Assembly: GCA_004151065.3 (NCBI GenBank)
Contig: NWUY0300035113.1
Span: forward strand, 17,491 to 40,624
Direction of reading: 5' to 3'
Source: Larix sibirica
Taxonomy: Eukaryota; Streptophyta; Pinopsida; Pinales; Pinaceae
Length of the DNA: 23,134 bases
This document shows positions 10,219 to 19,249 of the stretch, piece by piece (the first letter of the stretch is position 1; the number at the start of each line of letters is the position of its first letter). The notes below the pieces were generated by a model that ran no database searches, was not told where the DNA came from, and was given only the letters and a program-made list of their open reading frames with translations. The position numbers were made by a program, and so were the translations under genes.

Positions 10219-11480
10219 TTAATATTTTACAAGTGATCCAATGGAGGGATTTAACCTCATCCCGCCTTCTCCATAGAATTGAAAGAATACCTTCCTAATG
10301 CTTTCATGAACACCGTTTTGGATATGAGCAATTGTAACCCAATAAACTGGTAATCCCTCTAAAATAGATTTCACCAATACCAATATGCCTTCTTTTCTCA
10401 ACCATTTATTACACCATAGGTTAATATTATTCTCCACTTTTTGTATCATCCAAGCCCAGTCCTTTGTATTATAGCTATTTGGTTTTATAATGAACCCAAG
10501 ATATTTGAGGCTTGTAGTCAGGTATATGGTCTCAAATTCGAACATATTAGTAATCTAGTCAGATATCCTAGAGTCCAGGTTCATAAATGATACATAGTAC
10601 TTTCTAGGGTTGCATCACATACATGTAGATGGGGATAATAAAGAGAGGAGAGCTTTGAATTTTTGTATCTCTCTTCTGGAACCATCGGAGAAGAGCAATA
10701 TATTATCGACAAATAGGAAATGTGTAATGCATACAACTCCTCCAAAGTTGAATCCTCTTAGGGTTCCACTCCTTCTTGTAGTGGTAAGCGTACGGCTGGG
10801 GCCTTCCATGATTAAAAGGAAGATTAATGGGGCTAGTGGACACCCTTTCCTTAGTCCTCTTCCTAGTATGAAGAATCTGGACGTCGCTCCATTAATGGGC
10901 ACTACATAGTTGACGGAGAATACATAGGAAAGGATCCAATTGGTAATTGGTAGCTCAAAACCTATTTGCATGAGGAACAATTTGAGGTATGCCCATCTTA
11001 CTCGGTCATATGCCTTAGTTAAATCTACCTTAATAATGACCATAGGTGTATGCTTTAATTTTGAAGAATGAATAATCTCCCGTGCAATGCTTATTGCGTC
11101 GTGTATCTTCCTTCCTTCAAGAAATGTGAATTGTTCTGGAGAGATAGCCTTTGATAGTATGCCTCTTATTATATTTGCAATTACTTTTGCTATCAATTTG
11201 TATATACAGTTGCAGAGAGATATAGGTCTTAATTCATCCATTCTTTTAACCTTTTCTACTTTAGGAATCAGTGTAAGGAAGGTAGAGTTAAAGGCTGCCA
11301 AGAATATTCCTTTCACCATGGTTTCCTCAAGAACTGCTAGAAGATCCTCGCCAATTTGATCAAACATCCCCAAGTAGAACTCTACTGGCCAACTGTCTGG
11401 GCCAAATCTTTTGTCATGTTGCAAAGACTTGATGGCTTGTAAGAGTTCTTCTCTTGATATGGGGTCCTGTAAAGGATGTT
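10219..11480 (-). other. reverse transcriptase domain (RVT_1) of LINE ORF2
   Basis: The 10615-11424 stretch is open for 269 codons. Motifs: FGPDSWPVEFY, FLTLIPK, ELRPISLCNCIYKLIAKVIA, SPEQFTFLEGRKIHDAI, VIIKVDLTKAYDRVRWAYLK (first catalytic Asp intact), GRGLRKGCPLAPLIFLLIME, THFLFVDNILLF. The FVDN box at 10702-10713 stands for the family's FADD, so the last catalytic Asp is Asn. After a TGA the same frame resumes with KYLGFIIKPN and LWCNKWLRKEGILVLVKSIL (10219-10545), the thumb region. Confidence 0.92.
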
Positions 11481-12049
11481 TTTCTCTTAGGGAAATGAGC
11501 TAAGGGCTCAATCATGGATGCATAATTTACTTTTTTTTCCTCTTTATATAGATCAGAAAAATGTTGGACGCCCACATTTGCAATATTATGAAATTCGTTT
11601 ACCATTTGTCTATCGGAGTTTCAATCTCCCAGATGGAGTTAGTAAATTTCCTGTGCTTGACATAGTTATGGAAGAACTTCGAATTTCTATCCCCATGTTA
11701 TAGTGATATAGCTCAACTTTTGAGTCTTAATTTTTCTTCCTCATCAAGTATATATTTCCTTATTTTACACTCCAGCTCTTGTATTTGTTGCTTTTGATCA
11801 TTAGTGACAGAGGAAGAATAATGGGCCTGCCAAAGTTCCTCAATAGAGTTCAACTCTCTAGATATTTTTTCTTTACATCTCTCCACCCAGGGAATAGTGA
11901 GATCCTTGAGATTTTTCAAGTTGTTAAAGAGTTGTAATTCCATAGAGGAATGTGAAAGAGGCGAATATGGAGTCCAATTTGTCTTAACTAATTGCTGAAA
12001 ACCACCATCAAGAATCCAATTTACATTGAATTTGAATGGTGCAGGTGGC

Positions 12050-12762
12050 TTTTTCAAATCACCTCTGAAGTCCAAGAAGATAGGATAATGGTCGGAGTCT
12101 CCTCCCGTTCCCACCCACTTTTTGATGCAGGAGACAAAATGTAGCATTCCTTCATTGATAAGATATCGGTATAATTTCTTGGCTACCGCTTGGTCTCCTG
12201 TGTGCTTATTCTGCCAAGTGAGAAATATAATTGATGGAGGTAGATCAAACAATGAATCTTGTTCATTCAAACAAGTGAAAATATTCGATAGTGGATGTTT
12301 ATGGGATGACAAGCCCTAGGTCTCAGCTTCCGTGATAGAGTAATTCAAATTACCATCTAAGATGATTTTTTTAGAAAGGTGGAAGCCAACCTCAATCAAG
12401 TTATGCCATAAAACCATCCTCTAATTGTGAGGTCCATAAATATTGAGAATGGTGAAGTCAATTCCCATATATCTGGAGTAAAAGTCTGCTCCTAAGACTG
12501 AAGAAATGCCCCAAATCAACTTGCATTGGAGAGTTCTAGTATTCCAACCTATTATTAGACCACCTAATCTCCCATTTGCATCCAAAAAAATGACGTCCCA
12601 TCCGGGTAGTAGAATAGTCAGGTCTTTTACAATGAGATCACCTACAACCAAGGTTTCCTATATAAGTAAAAGGTTAGGATTATGTTGTGTAATCAGTCTA
12701 CCTAGGGCCAATTGTTTGGTCGGGTGCCCTATCCCCCTAATATTTAGGGAGATGCACAACAT
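12050..12762 (-). other. APE-type endonuclease domain of LINE ORF2
   Basis: Motifs in order: SLNIRGIG, LLI-stop-ET (family LQET, with the catalytic Glu retained), LPGWDVIFLDANGRLGGL, LNIYGPHN, a D/N motif ILDGNLNYSITEAE (GNLN at 12343-12354, where the family has GDFN), DLPPS, LTWQN, and SDHYPI at 12079-12096 with the catalytic Asp-His pair intact. The stop at 12316-12318 follows EAET, where the family has Trp. The D-to-N change in GDFN should inactivate the enzyme. Confidence 0.9.
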
Positions 12763-12767
12763 TATGT
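12760..12767 (-). promoter_or_regulatory. ORF1 stop / ORF2 start overlap (TAATG)
   Basis: The minus strand reads ACATAATG. The TAA (12762-12764) closes a 54-codon open stretch that is +1 to the ORF1 frame. The overlapping ATG (12760-12762) opens ORF2 exactly where LINE endonucleases begin (MLCISLNIRGIG, compare the family's WNxRGLG). Such overlaps can couple termination to reinitiation. ORF1 must shift frame to reach this TAA, so the original arrangement is inferred. Confidence 0.45.
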
Positions 12768-12988
12768 AACTTTGACAATGGGGGTGCATGTTCTTAAGGC
12801 CCCCTTGATGGTTTTTTGTTTTCCTTTATTGAATTCTAAATTGGCTTGCATTCTAGCAGGTTCCATAATGGATTGTTTTCCACAGAGGCTATCAAATCCT
12901 TCGGAAGATTGTTTGACATTGAACCTTTATGTACTGTCTATGGGACCTAAACTAAGCCCCACTCTAGGTCTAAAATGGTACCTCTGGA

Positions 12989-14728
12989 CTAATTAGGAAA
13001 GTGGACTTCAAAGTCTGTTTCCCCTATGGAAAACTGTATGGAAGCTCTAGGAGCAGGATAGATAGGTATAGGGTGGGGGGAAACTCGCTTAGATCTTAAG
13101 GATGGCGTAAATAGTTTATCAGAAATTAGGGAATTAGTCAAGTTGTAAATTAGTGGCCAACTGTTAGGGTCTGTCCACTCCAAGGGTTGCAAGTCAAGAA
13201 AAGGTGGAATCAAACCTAAATAGGGGGGGTGTGGGGACACCTCCTTGATAGAGATCTGTTGGGGAGAGATTCTAGAGGATAATGGGATAAAATTAGGGTT
13301 GAAAAAGAGACTTAAGGGCCTGGAAAGGCTAAGCCAGGAATTGGAGAAAGTTGAGTAAGGGGGTGGTTCAAGGAAAAATGGTGTACAATCTAGAGAGAAA
13401 GAAGAGGATGGAAAAAAATAAACAGAAGGAGGAGGAAGGAGAGGTGTAGAATTACCCATGAGAGAGTCGAAGTCCTCAACTATTGAACTATTTGATCTAG
13501 CACTTACTTCTCCTCTATGGATCAGAGTAGTGTGAGTCTGTGTGAGAACTATCTCTGAAGCCTCGATCCTTGCCAAAAGTGGTTCAACTGAGCTAGTTGG
13601 GGTGACCTCTGGAATATGTTGGAGAACCCAAGAATTCTGCTCCAGTGCACTAGAATCCATAACTTTAGGTGGATTCGAGGAAAAAACTTCGAACAATAAT
13701 GCAACATCCCCAGTACCTTCTATATCAACATGTGAAGAGCCTTTCTTCCTCCAATATTGGTAGGTAAAAGGCATTGAACAATCTTGCACTAGATGGCTAT
13801 AAATGTGGCATCGGTTACATCTGAATGGAAGGCCAATGTATTCCGGGACTTGATGATACATGTACAGACCTTTGGTGATGACTATTTTCTCAGGCAGAAC
13901 TTCCTTGAGATCCATCTCAACCAACATTTTGGAAATCACCAAATTTCCTATTGCTTCGAAGCTATCACCTTCTAAAAGAAATTCTCCTAACATTCCTCCT
14001 ATAAGAGACAAAATATCTAAGGTCCATAGCTTTGGGGGGAGGCTTGGTAATTTTACCCAAGTAAGGTGGATGTATGTCTTCTCTCATCTGGCATTAAAGG
14101 TTGGTATCCATATTTTGGTTTTAAAAGCCAATTTGCCCCATAACTAGACTCCATACAGGATTCTTATAACATCCTCTATGGTTTTCAGTATTGCCCCTAG
14201 CCAGCCTTTGGATAGAGAAAAACACTGCTGTGAGTAATTAAGGAAGGTCCACTATTTAGCTACATATATGTGGAAGGTGGGAAGGGCCATGTTTCCACCT
14301 CGAAACTTACCTACAAGTGCAGTTTTGGTCATAGAAAAAACCTCGTACATAGGTACATCTTCTCCCAGAGCCAAGTTCACCTCTGGTTTACGCTTAATGC
14401 AACACCTTCTTTTCCTGTTGGCGAGAGAGATAATAGTACCGAAGTTTGGACCTTGTGTCGAGGATGGTTCTATGTGAAAGAGACCTGTTGAAGGTTCCAT
14501 CGACCCTCTGTGTAGTTCAGGTTCTTCTATAGCTTGTGAGCAAAAAGGCAGGCATTCTTTAGCCTTCCAAGGAGATCCGACCACCTTAGGAGAGCATGGG
14601 AAGACTAAGTTGGATAGAGGGGTGGGTAAGGTAGTGCCTCGGAGAAGAGAAGGAGGTAAAAGGGTAGATAAATCACAGAGAGAGGGTGAGGAGGTAGTGG
14701 GGGGTAGTCTAGTCTCCTCAAGATCCAT
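12989..14728 (-). pseudogene. LINE ORF1: RNA-binding Gag-like protein (DUF4283-like + zf-CCHC)
   Basis: In the family, ORF1p binds element RNA and takes part in the ribonucleoprotein. The start chosen is the ATG at 14728 (MDLEETRLPP); a further upstream in-frame TTG is less likely. An N-terminal Ser/Pro/Leu-rich part is followed by a DUF4283-like region (about residues 135-290: ALVGKFRGG, IWIPTFNAR, HLTWVKLPSLPPKLW, VEMDLKEVLPEKI). A perfect knuckle C-x2-C-x4-H-x4-C (13778-13819, residues 304-317) comes after YIGLPFR. The tail is Pro/Ser-rich. The frame is constant but interrupted by TAG 14252-14254, TAG 14144-14146 and TGA 14084-14086. The TGA replaces a residue normally Trp. The true C-terminus may continue, after a frameshift, to 12762. 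Confidence 0.85.
13778..13819 (-). other. CCHC zinc knuckle of LINE ORF1
   Basis: The minus strand encodes CNRCHIYSHLVQDC, with all four ligands (C, C, H, C) at canonical 2-4-4 spacing. It follows the YxGLPFRC lead typical of the plant zf-CCHC_4 family found after DUF4283. It is one of the few fully intact motifs in the element. Confidence 0.9.
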
Positions 14729-15050
14729 AAAGAAGAGTAAAGAAGGAAAGGACAAACCTTTGAAGAACAAGGTAGTTGGACCTGCTAAACCACTAAACCC
14801 TGTAAAAGCTCAAGAGGGAGTAAAGAAATAAAATAAGAGATGGGAGGTTGAAAAAAATTCGTTGGTTGTGGGCCTAGATAAATAAGCCTGAAGGGACTGT
14901 GGGTAATGTGGAGGGGAGAATAGAGAACAAAAGGAACCTGACAAGACCAGTAAAGGTGGAGGAGAAGGATGGAAAATAGTACCTACTAGTGACCAGAGAT
15001 CTGAAATCGAGACAAGTTAATGAGGGCTTTAGTACAACAAGCCCAGTGAT
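14729..15050 (-). other. LINE 5' untranslated region
   Basis: This stretch lies upstream of the first ORF1 ATG at 14728. It is G-rich on the plus strand (C-rich in the element sense), unlike the AT-rich DNA from about 15050 onward. That compositional break is the main reason for placing the element's 5' end here. Confidence 0.5.
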
Positions 15051-15052
15051 AA

Positions 15053-15340
15053 GAAGTTATTGTAAGTTAATGAGTATATTGGATTGTGGTATACCACTAA
15101 GCACAACATTGCTTACCAAATTTTCTTAGAGTATGGAATCATGTTAATACAATAAACACAAGTTTTATGTCAATATGAAAGTATTGTAAATTGGTAGGAA
15201 GTTATTGTAAGTTAATGAGTATATTGGATTGTGGTATATTACTAAGTACAACATTGCTTACCAAATTTGCTTAAAGTATGTAATCATGTTAATACAATAA
15301 ATTTGTCCATGTGGAAGTATTGTTAATAATGAGAGTATGG
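15053..15340. repeat. 145-bp tandem repeat, two copies
   Basis: gaagttattgtaagttaatg begins at 15053 and again at 15198. The following text (ttggattgtggtatay, acaacattgcttaccaaatt, catgttaatacaataaa) matches with few substitutions. It is non-coding. It starts right at the inferred 5' end of the LINE, so the LINE may have inserted at the edge of this array. Confidence 0.88.
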
Positions 15341-15499
15341 TTAATAACGATTTTAAATCCTCAAGTGACATTGATTGAGAATGGTGGAAGATTTAAATGT
15401 CATTGACTTTCTATTATGTTAATATGGAATTAGAGTTTGAAGTTTGTAAAAGTTACTATTAAAAATAAAAGTAACTTAAAAATCTTCATAAGATTTTAT

Positions 15500-15690
15500 A
15501 ATGGGTTTGTTGAGTTGTGGTATAGTGTAAGTTGGAACACTATTATGACAACTATTTAGAATCACAATTTAACATATCTTCTTTTTGTGCTTGACCAAAT
15601 TTTTCCAAAGTGTAAATTCATGTCAACACAATATACAACAATAACTTTGTGTTCATATAGACGTGGTGTTAATGATAATATTAACTCTTT
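15500..15690. repeat. degenerate third copy of the 145-bp repeat
   Basis: The order of motifs is the same as in the two good copies: ttgagttgtggtata, ttgaccaaattttt, aaattcatgtcaacacaata, then ttaatgataata. An extra ~40-bp segment lies in the middle (about 15530-15590). It is much older than the first two copies. Confidence 0.5.
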
Positions 15691-15941
15691 GTGTGGCATG
15701 TTTTTGGAGATGTATAAGGTTTAAATATTTTTCTCTATATTACAGTAATTTTATGTATTAACATAATGTTGGGGTTTGTGGTTTTCCATATATGAACGAA
15801 ACACATAAAAAAATAAGATATTTGAAAAGAAAATTGGTAAATATCTTCCGACAGGGTTAGTTTGTAACTTGATGGGTTTATGATAAGAGAAATAAAGGGG
15901 GAGAAAGATAATATTATAGGAGAACTAGGGTTCCAAAAGAA

Positions 15942-15987
15942 GGTATATTGGAGGTTTTGTTTCTGGTATATTGGAGGTTTTGTTTCT
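15942..15987. repeat. exact 23-bp tandem duplication
   Basis: A 23-bp unit beginning ggtatattggaggttttg occurs twice head to tail (15942-15964, 15965-15987) with no mismatch. Confidence 0.92.
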
Positions 15988-15989
15988 AA

Positions 15990-17610
15990 TGATGAGTAGG
16001 ATGGAAAGGTGGATTCTCTCCCTTTGTTTCATATTATGGTAAGTTATGATGCAATTTTTTTCTTTGAAATGTATACTTATCAATATTTTTAATACATATA
16101 AGTTACAAACCGACAAGGAGAGATCTTATTGAAGTATTATGTAATGTGAAAATTGGAGACATTCAACTCGTTAACACTTGAGGAATCTAATGACTAATAC
16201 CATTCCGTATTTATTTTTGAATATAAAATAACTTGTCATGCCAAAGGCCAAATAATGGAGGAACACCTCTCAAAATCTAGTCTTGAAACCTGTCATCCAA
16301 CACTAGATGTTTTCTTGAAAACTGCCTCTCCCACATGTGCACTCTAATCCAATCTTATAAGTTGGTTGATATTTACCACTTGATTGACAAAAACTACTCC
16401 ACCACCTATATTTTTATAGGATTCCTTTAATTTTAGGAGTTATATTAGGTTAGTATTTGGGTAGAAAAGTATCTCATTGTCCTCATCAGTGTCATATATG
16501 GTGATTCACTCACCATCACCTTCTCCTATTCGTCCACCTCCTATTGCATCTTAGAAAACCCATTTGGTTCAGGGAAAGGCTACCTACACTCCCCTTTCAA
16601 TTACAATTATGTCTAAGGTCCCTTCTCCTCTTCCTCCTCCTCCTTCTTCTTTGTTTTGTATTCTTGAAGCAATTTTGGCAATCATGTGCACATTTTGAAT
16701 AATACACTTCACACCTTTTGACCAAATTACCAAGGTTTCAACCATCTCTTAGGAACTGGAGCTTGTATAGCTATATTTTGTCTCACATTCCTTCTAGGAA
16801 ATGAAAAAAAAAACACTTTATTTCTCCACTAAAATCCATATTGAAGGTGTCACAAAATAAAGCATATTTTCCATGTCTTCATGTTCATTCCTTCTTTACA
16901 TAGTTAGACTCCTCCAACATGAGTCCCTGCCAAAGTATATTTTTGAAAAGATAGTATAGATTGCAAAAAAACATGTTGGAGAGTTGGATTATTTCACAAC
17001 ACTTCCTTTTAACATAGAGTTATGGAGTTCTTCATCAATGACAAGTTCCTCCTCTCTATCACTACTACTCGTTGTCTCCTCCATCAACCGCCCCTAATCT
17101 CTTAGCAATTTCCTATTGTCATTGAATATTTTTTCAATCTTCTTTTTAAATGAAAAATATTACAATATCTCTCATGAGATAAAGTGTTGTGATGTGGCCA
17201 ATGGAGTGAATCATGTGTTCTTGTGTAATAAAAATTTTCGACAACATATTAATTTATTTTGATTCCATTGGCACATGGATGCACATTCTCTCATCTAGTC
17301 CTCATGCCTAACCCCCTCAAAATGTAGTCCACCACCTTCTGCCCAAATACCGCTCTTTGATATGAATGCTTCATGCAAAGAATGCTTCACACATGCATGA
17401 AGAGTACATTTAACATTGATATTTAATTTGCAAGAGCAAAAACACTAAATGTCTAATTAACATGAATCATATTACTATTGTTGTTGGTTAGAAATTCAAG
17501 GATTAAGAAGGATATAGTGTGCATCAATACTTGTCAACTATGTCATTAAATAAACTGGCTCTATTATGGCCATCTTATGCTTGAGTTGAAGTCCCATATG
17601 ATGTTGTTCC
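15990..17610. other. spacer without recognisable genes
   Basis: 16500-16680 is C/T-rich and, on the plus strand, reads as Pro/Ser-rich text with stops; 17030-17090 is Ser-rich. I could not tie this to any family. It could be an eroded element or low-complexity DNA. Confidence 0.5.
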
Positions 17611-17611
17611 T

Positions 17612-17850
17612 ATTATTGCGTGTGTGCGTGCTTGTGTGCATTTGCATGTGTGCGTGTGAATCTGTGCATGGGTGTATGTGCATGCGCACGTGTGTGTGCG
17701 CATGTGCATGCGTGCATGTATTCCTGCATCCATGCACTCGGGTGCATGGTGTGTGTGTGTGTGGGTGTGGGTGCGCACGCACGTGTGCCTGTGTGCATGT
17801 GCGCGTGCGTTTGTGTGTATGTGTGCATGCTCACACGTGCACATACGAAT
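17612..17850. repeat. TG/CG/CA alternating purine-pyrimidine tract
   Basis: About 240 bp are made almost wholly of tg, cg and ca steps. Alternation is strict for 50 bp at 17672-17721. Overlapping open frames on both strands (Cys/Val/Met-rich on one, His/Thr-rich on the other) are a by-product of this composition and are not genes. Such DNA can adopt left-handed Z form and is slippage-prone. Confidence 0.9.
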
Positions 17851-18385
17851 ATTGTTGGATCAGTTCAAATATATACTTCCATTCACTCATGTGAATATGT
17901 TTTTATTCAATAGACATTAGAATAGGAAATCAATGACTCTTCTAGAGCTTGTGCATGTTATATTACTTCACACATCATATTTTGTGGTTTCAATTGTAAA
18001 AATAATTATCCTAGTTATTATCCTAAAGGAAATGACTCATCTCTAAGCACATTGCAAAAGCTCATTTCAAGTTTTTGTATATATTGTAGTCATATCCTAA
18101 GAGATGGAAAGAAATGACTGATACAAACATCCTCCCAACTCAATTCAATTACAATGCATTTACATGCACGTAATCTTAATAAGCAATTTCCTCCAAAGAT
18201 ATGTTTATAAAATGTGAATGATTTAAAGTAAAAAATATATAACCAATTAATTCTCGATATTGAAAAATAGATTTAACTATTTAAAATGAATTCTTGCAGA
18301 AAACACCATTCATTACACTATATGTAGTCAAATGAAAAATCCCTCAATGTTTAAATAACACAAACACCCTTATTCATTTTGGCGT
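17851..18385. other. AT-rich spacer without recognisable genes
   Basis: No open frame or element signature seen. It ends where the first copy of the 2.6-kb repeat unit begins. Confidence 0.55.
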
Positions 18386-18654
18386 TCCTTTTCCCTGCTT
18401 TGGGTACATGCTTGCTAACATTATGTTATTATTGGAATTTGTTAGATCATTAAACTGATTTATTGTTATTGGTTGTTCTGTTAAATTTCATGATGCTTAA
18501 AAAATGACGTTTTAACATTTTGGGAAAAGGTAAGAGGTTTCAACATTTTATTTTTAGAAAAGTATTTAATTTCAAAAATATGTTTGATTTGATATTGAAT
18601 TTTTATGTAGATAAGATCAAGGTTCATCAAGCTTGTCACAGACATAAAAAATTC

Positions 18655-19249
18655 AAGGAGGGGAGAATGCCATGATCCATTTTCCGTATGTGATGTATTA
18701 ATATTGGAAAAGTGAAAAGAAATAAAATGGATGTAGCAACTTCAACATGATGCAAATTATTTTAGAAATAATATATTATGGAAGGGTCATGACTCATGGT
18801 TATGAAAAGGCCTTCATCTATTATTTATTCATTGGCTTGGTTATGGAGGAATCTCAATATGAGCTCTTGATAATGAAGAGGACCTAATATCTTTAACATG
18901 GGAACATGAACATGGTTGGACATTGTACATGGGTGGAGGCTTAATAGAATTTTCCCCGATTTGGTGTGAGAAAGTTTGATGATATCCAACAAAGACCTAT
19001 TTATGACAAGCTAAGCATGGTAATAAATTCCTTTATGCTTTCATTTCTAATTTAATGAATGAAAGGAATGAAAAGTTTTCCAATTAAATGGTTAAGTTGA
19101 ATATTGATTTACTATTAAATTATGATTTTGTGGTGGAATCAATTTTTGGATATTATATTGCTATCCATATGTGTTTTCATGAAAAAATCACATCAAATAA
19201 ATAATATGCATGCATTTTCTTTCTTAGTAACAATAATTATTATGTGAAC
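18655..19249 (+). repeat. gypsy-like polypurine tract and LTR start, copy 1 (candidate)
   Basis: A purine run aaggaggggagaa (18655-18667) is directly followed by tgccatgatcc (18668; tgtcatgatcc in copy 2). The combination 'ggaggggagaatgtcatga' is familiar as the 3' end of gypsy pol followed by the LTR start in plant Ty3/gypsy elements. The sequence up to the LINE fragment is non-coding. The LTR 3' end, a primer site and a partner LTR were not identified, and no gypsy coding sequence is seen upstream. Confidence 0.35.

Larger units (their letters stand above)
8640..12762 (-). pseudogene. LINE ORF2: endonuclease-reverse transcriptase-RNase H polyprotein
   Basis: This enzyme nicks the target and copies element RNA in place (target-primed reverse transcription). 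The start is the ATG at 12760-12762. In order: APE-like endonuclease (12762-12050), connecting region with GDRNSKFFHNY (near 11665-11697), RT (11480-10219), thumb and C-terminal region (PKHLGGWGLQ near 10200), zf-RVT-like Cys/His region (about 9350-9560) and RNase H (9120-8680). Stops lie at 12658-12660, 12421-12423, 12316-12318, 11713-11715 and 11698-11700, and near 10613. The frame leaves and re-enters near 11620 and 11480, then changes again near 10240 and 9120. About 1,370 codons is normal for the family. Not functional. Confidence 0.9.
8370..15050 (-). mobile_element. LINE (non-LTR retrotransposon), plant L1-like with RNase H, nearly full length, inactive
   Basis: The minus strand gives a 5'UTR (above 14728), ORF1 with DUF4283-like and CCHC domains, ORF2 with APE-type endonuclease, reverse transcriptase, a zf-RVT-like region and RNase H, a 3'UTR, and an oligo-A tail (T8 on the plus strand at 8370-8377). 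About 6.7 kb is a normal full length for this plant group. Both ORFs carry stops and frameshifts, so it cannot move itself. The 5' end near 15050 is inferred from the change to AT-rich repeated DNA. Flanks 8322-8360 and 15052-15090 look alike (about 70% by eye) and may be an aged target duplication. Confidence 0.9.

Noticed and set aside
12506-12996. Plus-strand ORFs of 87 and 74 codons
   Set aside because: Antisense shadows of the LINE ORF1 end and endonuclease.
16500-17090. Pro/Ser-rich text as an exon
   Set aside because: Interrupted by stops, low complexity, no splice-site pattern or family match that I could defend.
17564-17920. Open frames on both strands, His/Thr-rich or Cys/Val-rich
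   Set aside because: They arise because the TG/CA-rich low-complexity tract lacks stop codons in several frames at once; no domain or codon signal.
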